Assembly: GCA_013368315.1 (NCBI GenBank)
Contig: JAACJM010000152.1
Location: 124,001 to 188,000, forward strand
Direction: 5' to 3'
Source of the DNA: Tetrapyrgos nigripes
Taxonomy: Eukaryota > Basidiomycota > Agaricomycetes > Agaricales > Campanellaceae
Length of the DNA stretch: 64,000 nucleotides
Every line of letters begins with the position of its first letter. Position 1 is the stretch's first letter. Shown piece after piece: positions 54,643 to 64,000 of this stretch. The notes under the pieces were generated by a model. That model ran no database searches and was not told the origin of the DNA. It saw only the letters and a program-made list of their open reading frames with translations. Both the position numbers and the translations under genes were made by a program.

Positions 54643-55287
54643 ATCACAGTCCAAGCTTTTAATTACGAGGCCGAATGAAATGAGGCTGAGTTTCTTACAC
54701 TCTCTTTCCGCGTGTGGCTATGTTTAAGTGTTCCCTATTTTACCCGTCCGTTTCATTCCGCGTAATCTTCCATGTGATTTTCGTTTTGTTTTTCTGTGAT
54801 GTCACGACAAGCGCGATTTTGGCGGGCGCTGCCAAATGCGACAACGGACTTGCAAAAATTGACGTCCTTGACCTTCAAAAAAAAGTTTTTTAGAGACTAT
54901 CATATTTGTAGGATTTGAAGTTCACTCTATAAGATTATATAGGTCAAAAAAATACGATTTTTTAAGTGGAATTTGACCGAGTACAGTGTACACTAGTGTA
55001 GCAAGAGTATGTATGGTTAAAGAGGGGAGACATATCACCCCTACGAAGCCCTCGGGTGGTTCTGAGATCAACGCGAGCCGTTCTCGTGGGGTTCTGCACC
55101 TAGAAAACGTGTTGTTGGATGGTAAACAAGGTTTTCAGTAGAATTCTCACGGGTCTGTGTGTCTATTTGAGCAGGCGGTCGACTTGGCGTGGTGTCTCTG
55201 CAACTCATTAGCAAGCACGAAAATACAATGGAGTCTTAGTTCACAACAAGATGGGGTTGTGCAAGGGTTTAAATAAGGATTGGCAGT
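54643..55287. other. Solo left end of TTACGAGGCC family and unassigned DNA
   Basis: ATTACGAGGCCGAATGAAATGA, then TTACACTCTCTTTCCGCGTG and TGGCTATGTT at 54662-54722, is a third left end of the family also seen at 39709 and 55288. The remainder shows no coding frame or repeat that I can name. Confidence 0.55.
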
Positions 55288-55875
55288 ATTACGAGGCCAA
55301 ATGAAATGAGGATGAGTTGTTTACACTCCCTTTCTGCTGGTGGCTATGTTCTTACATTCCCGAGTTCTTCCCTCCGATTTTTCTCAAGGTCGGTCATCAG
55401 GCCCTATTCCAATCTGGATTCCAATTTCTTTTCCGAGTGATACAGAGCTTGACGTGTATTTCTGTTGACTCAATATGCTGTCACATCACTAGCTGCTCTT
55501 ATGCATTTTCATACCCTATATTATACCCTTGATCGTACTCCGCTGGAAATAGAAAGGCCTCGTATTCGCCACGCGTTAGCGTTGGCCCACAACCACTTCA
55601 TGTACACATTGTTTTATTGGACTTCTTTGTACTTGAATCTTGATGAATGCAAAGGACTATAACCATGCAAAGAGAAGGGAAAGAAATCGGACGCTATGAT
55701 GCGTTGTAGACGCTGCAAGTGTTCGGAAACAAAACGGAAAGGAAAGGCCGGTCAACTGTTAGCAAAAAGGCCGCACGGAAAGGAACGGACGGGTGAAGTC
55801 AGGAGCATTTGCACATAGCCACACGCAGAAAGAGGGTGTAAAGAACTCATTCCTCATTTCATTCGGCCTCGTAAT
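55288..55875. mobile_element. TTACGAGGCC MITE, 588 bp
   Basis: About 60 bp at the left end (ATTACGAGGCCAAATGAAATG, then TTTACACTCCCTTTCTG and TGGTGGCTATGTT) is repeated inverted at the right end. The interior has no gene. A 45-bp GGCCTCGTA block of the other family sits inside at 55556. No target duplication is obvious. Confidence 0.8.
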
Positions 55876-56215
55876 GATGAATTCTGCTCGATGTATGTCG
55901 AATTCTGTTAGAGTTATTTTTTTCCAAGTTATCACAGCCTACAGGATACCTTCGGCAGCCATCCATCAATTCTCGGACGCAATCAAGCCAAAACGAGTCG
56001 ACGACGCAGATCAGTTGCCTAGGACCTTGATCATGATGAAAGCAGTGGAATGCATACGTATGCGGTGCCCTGGAAGCGCATATTTCGGGGAAATTGCCTC
56101 AAGTGCTGACAGATGAAATCGTAGAAAGGTCCTGCTCAATATGAGTATGTACAGTAGGTAAGAAAACGAACAAAAGAGAAAAGGATACATATGAAAGTCA
56201 AGAATGAAGTCCTGC

Positions 56216-58175
56216 CTAATCCTCTGAATATTGCGGAGGAGCCACTGTCCTAGGTGTATTCGGAGTCATCCCATAACTCCCGTGCCCATAGCTCCTGTCA
56301 TCCTGTCTCTGATTCACCGGTGAACCTTTCGCCGTAGACATCCTCCAACCACTATCCCTCATATCATCGGTACCATTACTTGACATAACCGTCCCATCCA
56401 TGTCCCTCGTCGCCTCACTCATCTGATTCGCTCTCGCAAAAGCGAAAGGATGGTGCAAGGCAACAATCTGCCCAATACTCTCTTGGTCCCGGGATGATTG
56501 TGGAGAGACTGGCCATGGATTTGGTGACATTGGTGAGGGATATGACGTTGATGCTGATACAAAGGAAGAATCTTCGTATTTGAATCCAGCCGTGATTGTG
56601 CCGACGGATTTCGAGGGTAAAGAACGCTGGCTTTGGTTTTGGGGATTAACCGACGTGAGAGCATCGAAGCCCGAATCATGACGGTTCTGTGCCTCTGCGA
56701 TGAATGGTGTAGACACGAATACTGCCTCCTCGTCCCTTCGCTTCTTCGCCCTTCTCTTCTTAACCCACCAAATCGCACCCAAAATGACCAGCAAAAGAAG
56801 AAACATGCCTCCAACAGTCCCTCCAATCACAGCGTCTTTCCTGCCTGATCCTGACGTTGAAGATGGCGAAGACGTCGGGGTTATCTCTCCAAACCCAGCC
56901 GCCCTCTCCACAACAAAATAATCCAACGATAGTGCCATGCCTCCTTTCGTTCCATTGTGCGATAAGACCAACATATGCTCCTCCGTCGACGACAGCCCGG
57001 AGATATTGAACAGCTGCTGATAAAAGAACAGTTTACTGCCGTCATTCGGAGGGAGGAGCGTAAGTGATTGGGGAGGTTGATCGTCGATGTGGTAGGAAGC
57101 GATGTTGGAGATGTTGGAGCCTTCGCCTAGGTCGCCGTATAGTTGGATGCCAGTTCCTAGGAGAACAACGATTCGGTGAATCTAAGCTCTCGACGAAGGT
57201 TTGTCGAGATCAAAGCTTATAAGCACTCACCATTAAACCTAACACTAACACTCGCCCCCGGTGTCCTCGTCAACACACTCGCGATGTCGTTATCCAGCGT
57301 CCATCCGCCACTAAACGTGACATGATTTTCAGAGGCCTCGTCCAACAACGTCCCGAGTTGCGGAGGGTTCCCAAGCAACAGATAACTGCCGCCATCATCT
57401 TGACTCGCATCATCAGCATCTACACCCGTCCCGCTACTGTCCACAACCGTATCACTGGTTGGGCCGCCACCATCAAAACCCAATCCCACATCCGCACCCG
57501 GATCATACAGAACATAATCCAAGAAGAAAGTCGAATTCGTCATACCCCCGACCTGAATAACCAACTCATGCGCTCCAGGACTCAAACTCCCCCTCGGACT
57601 GCCACACACAAACGCATTATTTCCCACTAAAAAGCCGGGAGTTTCTTCGTCGGGCCAGGAGGTTGAGTTTAAGGAAGAGTGGTCGGAATCGGATTTTGAT
57701 TTTGAAATGGATGTAGACGATGGCGTGGGATTGGATGTAGATGGGGGAGATGTAGAAGTAGAAGGAGGAAAAGAAAAGGTGGACGAAGAGGAAGACTGGG
57801 TGGAAGATGAGGAAGAGGAACCATCGAGAAAACAATCTATACGTCCTCGAGGGGATTTGCCTGTGAATAGGAAGGAGCCGATGACGGCGTAGGCGGTACC
57901 TGGAATACTATCAATCATCGTGTTTCTTACGATGCCATGACTGAGAGTTCACCATTAAACCCAAACCTCACCTCTGCCCCACTACCAATAATACCACTAT
58001 CAATCTTATGAACCGTCCCATTCCAAATCTTCCCAATCCAACTATTATCGAAATCGTCCAGATGCGTCGTTCCCAGATCCCTATCGACTTGAGGCGCGCT
58101 GCCGTTGGTTAGCTCCCATTGACCGACGTATTGAAGACGAGGGGAGGTGTCGTCGACGAAGAGCCAGCCACTCAT
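56216..58175 (-). CDS. Single-pass membrane protein with two extracellular domains
   Basis: Three exons (58175-57953, 57899-57231, 57156-56216) join in frame through introns of 53 and 74 nt with GT..AG ends, giving about 610 residues. Two similar extracellular units, each with a W-containing strand (YVGQWEL; SGGWTL), RFGFNG / RFNG just before an intron and GxYxxxYG-type sequence, are separated by a long Ser/Pro linker. A Thr/Ser stalk leads to the membrane helix (AVIGGTVGGMFLLLLVILGAI) and a basic stop-transfer (KKRRAKKRR). The cytoplasmic tail of about 170 residues is disordered. This plan is widespread in agaricomycetes; function is unknown, with ligand binding at the cell surface a guess. 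No signal peptide precedes MSGWLFVDDTSP, so a further 5' exon is possible. A broken relative lies at 2641-4201. Confidence 0.85.
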
Positions 58176-58359
58176 GGCAAGTCGTGGCTCTGAGGATATG
58201 GAAATCTAATGGTAGTTGAATTGTTGATATCGAAGAAGGAGCGAACAAAAGACAATAGAGAAAGGTAAAGAAACAACTCTTATTAGAGTGAAAGGAGCGC
58301 GGAAACTGGGCGAGGAGAAATGAAGGAGAAAGTGGGCGCCGGCGCTTTTGCAACAGCAA

Positions 58360-60855
58360 CTTTCCCAGCCTTGGAAGCCTTATAGCTACGCTATCGTGAA
58401 TGTACCATGTCCATCATAACTATCATTGGGGAATCCAAATTTATCGAACAGGCTTCTTGATGACCTTGACGACAAACAGATGCGGGTACTATCTTTTGTT
58501 CCAACAGCTATATCACTTACTTCTTCCGGACCAGGAACAAAAATAACAACGATGAATTGGTGCACGGTAACACTAGGCTACTGGGGCAAAGGGCCATCGC
58601 TTCACGTGGCAAATTACGAGGCCCTTTCACGTAGTCTAACTCAGGTTATGCAGAAGGGAGGGAGAATCGGTGGAAAGTGGGAGGGAAGAGGGGCGTTAAG
58701 CAGACCGAACTCAAATTTGACACGCTGGCATGACGTCACGTCAACGTTCCTTGGATCTGGTCAAGAGGGGTACAAGCGTCGGGTATTCGGGATTGATGGC
58801 TTGACAGGAGCCGAAAACGAAGCCGAAGTCAGATGATAGGCACGCTCGTGTCGTTCTCACACCTCTTTCAACCGCGTCGACGACAACAAGCCCACCAGAC
58901 GTAGCACCCTTCAGCTCCAAGCATACTTGCACGCCCCCTTCGAGTCCTCAGCGTAACCGACGACGAGTACTTGAAGATATAAGAAATATGTCCAATGACT
59001 CTGTACATAGTAGTAATAAGTAGTACTTAAACATAGCTAGCAGTAAATTTGGAATTCCATAACTGATTTCCACTTACCATCCTATCATCATTATGATTGC
59101 GTCTGATAGTGCAACGAGCGCGGAAGATGTATCAGCTTCGACGTGTCTGTGCAGTAACTGACTCAGCTGATTCGGCTTGTCGGCGTAGCCTCGCTTAGAC
59201 CCCCCAGCCGACGCTTGTCAAAAATCGGTCAAATCTTACCCCTCTTGGATCTGGTCCAGACCGAGTCTGGACCGGTTGTCGGGAAGGGCAAAGACCGGCT
59301 GTGGCAACGAAAAGGGGTAACATTTTCGAGGTCTACATAAGTTAACTCGGCTTTTAAAAGACCTCGTAATAGCTGCTTAAATGGTATACATCCATGAATA
59401 TGTATGCTGAAGGCTCACAGATGATTAAACGTCTCTGAATCTCACCATTTCATTTTCGTACCAGAAACCACGAATGACTGTCATCTGGATGATGATCAGA
59501 TTCACGAAGCCCTCTGGCAGCCTGCGAGCAGTGGTCAACGAACAGCGGTCTAACCCCGTTATCAAAAAAAAAAAATATCGATGATAGTTCGCAACAAAGA
59601 ACAGCCTAGATAGAAGAATCAATTGAGATGGTGTAGTACTAACCCACCTCCATCATCAATTACGAGGCACCCGTCCTTACAAACGTTGCAGAGAGTGGCT
59701 ATACTTACAGTTTCTATGATCACGAACCACAGAAGAACGTGGATAGGGCAAAACATGTCACGTGCTAGGTTTAGGGCAGGCTCTTTCGTCGTCGCAGTTT
59801 CAACTCGTTCTCCTCCTCCTCCTCTCGCTCTCTAGTCCATGACGCATCAAGCAATTACTTCGGACAGATTCTCTATGAAATATCAAGGATGACTCCTTAC
59901 TTCATGAGCACCCAACTTCTACTAAGACTGCCTCCAAAATTCTTGTTCTGTGACTTCCAAAATTGCTCCAAACCATAGACCTCAGCGGACACCTCACTCA
60001 AGCAGGCGTTTCTGGCTTTTTTAAACTGCTGGAGCCTGAAGATGGGTCGATTGGGTAGTATTGGGGCGATCACTGAGGTATAGAGCGGGACATGGTTGAT
60101 ACCTACTGCGTTCCGTGAGTTATCGTCGTTCTTCGTCTTTTTCTCTCCCTACTGCTTCTTGCCTTTCGGGAATCGGATTATTGACCAGCAGAAATTCTTT
60201 CTGTACTCCAGCATTAGTCGTCCGAAAAAGTCACTCTTCACGTCCTTGAGCTGACTCGTGGCCTTCCCCGAATGTAACATTGGGAATTACAGTAAGTGAC
60301 AACGTTGCCTTCAGTCTACTCTTTTAGTGCTCGACCATCAAAGGTCTTTCTTTCGAAGTGTGCAAAACTAGTCACGAAATCTTTCCGGGTTAACACCGCA
60401 GGCAACCTTTTCTCATTATCCATCTCGATGAAGAAAGCGATGGAGCTGAGGTAGAGGCGAAGCTGCACGATCGCTGCCATACGTCGGGATTACAGGTTTG
60501 AGCCGGAGGCGGAGTTGTTGGCGACATATTGACGGTGCTAGTGAGTCCCTTTGCGGTCTGGTTTCATGCTGCTTCTTGGGCTCGGGCTCGGTTTCGTTTT
60601 GCCTTTGGTTGGGAGAGCTTCAGTCGTTTGTCGATAACCAGGTTGAAGTATGCGATCGTGGAGGGCCTGGGGTTGGATGACCTCTGGGTTGGCTGATCTC
60701 TCATGAGGTCGCAGCTGCCGTGTCGACATCTATTCTCTTTTTTTCCGCATTTTTTCCTTGTTTTTCGTTTGTTGGGTTTACTGCCCCAATTCGCCCCTTC
60801 TTGATATCCTCTCTCTCTCTCTCTCATATTCTTACTGACTGTCTTCAACTAGGTC
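58360..60855. other. Long region without a recognised gene
   Basis: Single TTACGAGGC motifs occur at 58615 and 59661, and a CCTCGTAAT at 59365. A CT-dinucleotide run lies at 60811-60826. Short frames (58426-58836 plus, 60564-60848 minus) carry no motif. Confidence 0.45.
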
Positions 60856-61761
60856 ATGTATGAGCCATGTGCATCCTCCACAGACCTTCCCAACCCGGTG
60901 ACGTCTCTTTCTCCCCTGTTCATCGTTTCTACGTCTTCCATCTACGCCTTCTGGTTGTTTGGATTGACGACGGCTCCTATCCCAGCAAAATGGACGAAGG
61001 CAGTATGCAGGTATGCACGGAGTGAATGGGTCGGGCTCTCGAGGAAGGAACGTGAAGGGTGTTGCTTGGTGGTTCCAGGTGTGCTGGATCATGGATGTCG
61101 GTGTCTGGTTGGGTTGTTGACTTTTTCGGCTGGGTGCGTAAGATTAGCCTTTTTTCTCCTTATATCCTTTGCTTTGCTTTTTCCACTTTCAGAACGTTCT
61201 CTCTCTTTCCCATCTTTCCCATCCTTCCTTCCTTTCTATGCTCTATCTTTCTTTATCCCCGTCGAGTCTCACAAAACTAACGTCTTACAGAGGCTCCAAC
61301 TTCAAAACCATTTTCTGTTATTCGTCAGCGGAGAGAAAGACGTGCACGTAAGGCAACCTTCGAGAAGGCATGACTACCACGCTGCTAAATGGTGGATAGA
61401 ATACCATACGAGGCGGAATGTAATCGGGGTTTTGCTAAACCGTCACCGTGTCGGGGTGAGTGTTTGTTTTTCACCCAGTCTTGCGTTACCCCGTCTCGTT
61501 TGTCATCCCTACCATTCCTCTTCCTTTGGTTTATCTCTCTCCCTCTCCACACCAATAGTAATGATTTCTGACTATGGCCAATCTCCTTTCCAGGCTCGTC
61601 AAGCTTCAAGACCGCATCCATGTCAATTTCTGTCGTTTTCGATGTTGGAACTTGGCCTGCGAGGTGTTCTTCAATTGCTCATCATCGCCCACTTGGTCAC
61701 TTCCGAGAGAAGCCAAAGGAGCTTTGTGATGGTGGTCGAGCGGTTGTGGTCGTTGTTGTAG
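60856..61761 (+). CDS. Possible spliced gene of unknown function
   Basis: A 301-codon open frame from ATG at 60856 crosses several pyrimidine-rich stretches followed by CAG/TAG (61288, 61592) and GT donors (61456). It is therefore more likely exons and introns than one protein. One alternative frame across the middle encodes a basic stretch (VIRQRRERRARKATFEKA, about 61310-61370). I do not recognise a family. It may also be a non-coding transcript. Confidence 0.25.
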   Translation: MYEPCASSTDLPNPVTSLSPLFIVSTSSIYAFWLFGLTTAPIPAKWTKAVCRYARSEWVGLSRKEREGCCLVVPGVLDHGCRCLVGLLTFSAGCVRLAFFLLISFALLFPLSERSLSFPSFPSFLPFYALSFFIPVESHKTNVLQRLQLQNHFLLFVSGEKDVHVRQPSRRHDYHAAKWWIEYHTRRNVIGVLLNRHRVGVSVCFSPSLALPRLVCHPYHSSSFGLSLSLSTPIVMISDYGQSPFQARQASRPHPCQFLSFSMLELGLRGVLQLLIIAHLVTSERSQRSFVMVVERLWSLL

Positions 61762-62559
61762 TCAGGGCTATCATGGTCATGGTGATCGTGTTGATGAGGC
61801 TGTCATTCATTGGTGGTAAAGGGCAGGTGAAGAACCGTACCGTATGAGCGGTCTTTCGGAGTCTAGAACCGGAAGTTTTATCAATACTAGTGCGTTCTGA
61901 GTTCTTTTCTCTTGTTTTCAAGCACACTCTGACGTACTATGTGCAGTATCTGGGCACATGTTTTTCTCAATGCAATACGCGACGTCCTTTCTAGCGAACG
62001 ACCCTATGTCGCTCTCATCCCAAGTATTGGTTCCCGTTATACTGTATATTCATTGTTCACTGTATAATGATCGGTCTAGTACCATAGGACGTGTACGGGC
62101 GACGCGCCTGAACGAGCGCGCTGTCGGATTGTCTTTGGAACCTATGAATAAAGGGACGATCAGAGGCCTTTAGAGGCGCAATGAATGATGACAGAACTTA
62201 GAAGAGGAACCGGACAGCGTGTGCTGTACCGAAAAGGATCTCTAAAGTCGTGCGTGCCCTGTTATGCCAGGTCTTGCAGTAGTAGTGTGGAGGTCTCCAG
62301 AATCATATGCTTGGCCCCACAAAAATTGGAGAAAGTCTGACGTCCAACTTGACAGCCCATAATGGACGAGAAAGAGAAGGATTTGATCATAAGACCGTAA
62401 GTTTCCGTAACACGGGTTCGGGCTTAAAGCGAACACTGACCTGCACTCCCACGGCGTTTTATATTCCTTTCGAAACATAAAAATGTGGGGTGAGTGGGTT
62501 CGACGACCTCAGTTCGCTTCTCTCGAACCCACTTCTCCAACATACCTCTACACATTGCT

Positions 62560-63279
62560 ATGTTCTCCAAGATAACCCTCTTTCTCCCTCTCGTTGTCGT
62601 CGTCGGCGTCAACGCACAGGACTCAACCTCCACTTCTGGCGTCTCGCTCCCTACAGCTGGCATTAGCCCCTGTATCCTCCAATGCGTCACCCAAAGTGTG
62701 ACTGGGACTAGTTGCCAAAGCTTGTACGTCTTTCCTTCCTCCAAACTGGTAGCCGGAGAACATCTCTGAACACGCGTTTTCCTCACTCACAGCGCCGACT
62801 TTCCTTGTGTTTGCACCGATCAGACCTTCCAACAAAACTCTCTAGCATGTCTCCAGGCCAATTGTACTGCTGCTGATGTCGGGCCCATATTCGTTTCTCC
62901 TCTGTGTTCCGTTCATGATTGACAAGTATACTAATCACACCTGCGTATTCATCTAGCTGGCGCTTCCGGTTCCGGTTCCAGCTCCGGCGCTGGTTCTGCA
63001 ACTCCAACTGTCAGTGGTTCAGGAACTCAAGTCCCTCCCAACTCCTCTGCGACTTCTCCTTCTGGTACTGGTGCGACCAGTGGTTCCGGCGCTACTGGCG
63101 GTACTGGTGGTTCTTCGAGTACTTCTGGTCCCAGCGCTCCCGATTCCACTGACTCGGCGACCAACAGCAACACTGGCAACAGCGCCGTACCTGTCATGCT
63201 GACCTCTGGACCTGGAGCTGCTATTGCTTCTATTGTGGGAGTGGTGGGATTAATCGTTGGTGGAGGGTTGGTGCTGTAA
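62560..63279 (+). CDS. CFEM-domain, GPI-anchored surface protein
   Basis: ATG at 62560 starts a signal peptide (MFSKITLFLPLVVVVGVNA). The CFEM cysteine pattern then follows across a 69-nt intron (62724-62792): CILQCV, SC, and after the splice FPCVCTD, ACLQANC. A second intron ends at 62956; its donor is probably the GT near 62905, with a TACTAAT branch site. The last exon encodes a Ser/Gly/Thr-rich stalk and a hydrophobic C-terminus (AAIASIVGVVGLIVGGGLVL) typical of a GPI signal, with stop at 63277-63279. CFEM proteins sit in the fungal cell wall or membrane; some bind haem. The acidic residue needed for haem binding may be the Asp before FPCVC, but I cannot confirm binding. Confidence 0.9.
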
Positions 63280-64000
63280 AATGTGGTTGTAAAAATTGGT
63301 TGACAGTTGGCGGACCTGGATTAAAGATGGAATGATTGAGCTTGAGACTAGACACTGAACTCCGTTATTGACGTTGCAGTCTCATTTTCCTGAGTTTGTC
63401 TTTTTGTGTACCGATGTAAATGCTAACATGCCTCTTCTTCCACTCTACGGTACCTGCGTGATACCCGCGACACTTTCTCGTTTGCAATGACGTCATAATT
63501 ACTCCTATCCAAATTAAACGTCAGGTAACCACAAGAGAAGTCTCATGTCCACACGACTACTTAATAATTATACACTTCCTCATGAATATATCGATGACTG
63601 CGGGGTATGGCCGTGGGCGGCTAGGGCCGAATCTTTTCGAACTCAAGTGTCAAATCCAAGAGGTGGACTTGGTTATTGTAGCTATTACCTAGGATCACCA
63701 AATTGATTACGAGGCCCTTTACACGGCAGTGATGAGTGCACTGGAATAGCTATGTAGGTTGACAGAAAACATGAGCTGAGTCTGGAAGGGTCAGGATTTC
63801 TGCCGCAGCTACGAGTACAAGGGATGCCAGGAGTGTACTGAACGTGGTACGTTGTGTTTACGTTTTCTCCTTGCTTCTTTCTCCTTCTTCTCTCTCCTTC
63901 CTTCCTTCCTTCCCTCGTTCTTTCCCGTAGCTCGTTCTCCTTGACAACAACGCTCCTGCCGCTTCCCCTGCGTCCGGCTAAGCTGTTGGAATAGTCGTCT
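63280..64000. other. Downstream spacer, possible promoter of the next gene
   Basis: It contains a TTACGAGGCCC motif at 63706 and a long pyrimidine tract (63870-63930, CTTCCTTCCTTCC). Such CT-rich tracts often precede transcription starts in fungi. No coding frame is recognised before the window ends. Confidence 0.4.

Noticed and set aside
58426..58836. Plus-strand 136-codon frame
   Set aside because: No recognisable motif and it spans a TTACGAGGCC motif of repeat character.
1..64000. tRNA and rRNA genes
   Set aside because: No cloverleaf with A and B boxes or rRNA stretch was recognised by eye. The GGTTATGGGCCC at 20509 is a primer-binding site and not a tRNA.

Overview
The window looks like nuclear DNA of an agaricomycete (mushroom-type) basidiomycete. 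Introns are about 45-75 nt with GT..AG ends, and the host genes are of fungal type (F-box, HNH, single-pass membrane and CFEM/GPI proteins). The mobile elements (Copia, Helitron, GCM-type MULE, Penelope-like element with telomeric CCCTAA tracts) are those seen in such genomes. I read no rRNA, tRNA or CRISPR. More than half of the window is mobile or repetitive DNA.

Layout. 1-2.6 kb: a repeat region built on GTCGAC/TTCGAA palindromes, a duplicated 0.35-kb block and a CCAACCCTGCC-type repeat. 2.6-4.2 kb: a broken single-pass membrane protein gene. 4.5-6.6 kb: an F-box protein gene (minus) with a frameshift, plus a decayed duplicate of part of it. 7.9-17.4 kb: a 9.5-kb MULE-type DNA transposon with 9-bp target duplication and terminal inverted repeats. 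Its one large minus-strand gene fuses a GCM zinc domain, a MULE transposase, a ubiquitin-specific-protease-like domain and a PHD finger. Its left end carries an inverted, internally deleted copy of itself. 18.6-20.1 kb: a five-exon HNH-nuclease-like host gene. 20.2-27.2 kb: a Copia retrotransposon with matching LTRs but decayed pol. 27.9-29.7 kb: a 38-bp minisatellite. 29.8-35.6 kb: CCCTAA-containing DNA and an apparently intact endonuclease-less Penelope-like element with two long direct repeats, each with a hammerhead-ribozyme core.

36.6-39.2 kb: an hAT MITE with a readable empty site elsewhere in the window, and a second inverted-repeat element. 39.7-41.1 kb: a second, stand-alone USP-like protease gene next to a recurring TTACGAGGCC end. 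41.1-54.6 kb: a nested block bounded by inverted 45-bp repeats. It holds a LINE lacking its reverse transcriptase and a Helitron, itself interrupted by a 225-bp TA-flanked MITE. 55.3-55.9 kb: a TTACGAGGCC MITE. 56.2-58.2 kb: an intact three-exon membrane protein gene of the kind broken at 2.6-4.2 kb. 62.6-63.3 kb: a CFEM/GPI-anchored surface protein gene.

The strongest candidates for something undescribed are the transposase-USP-PHD fusion with its second USP-like gene nearby, the telomere-associated Penelope element with hammerhead cores, and the observation that the readable in-frame stops in four unrelated element types are all TGA, mostly at positions where CGA (Arg) is expected.
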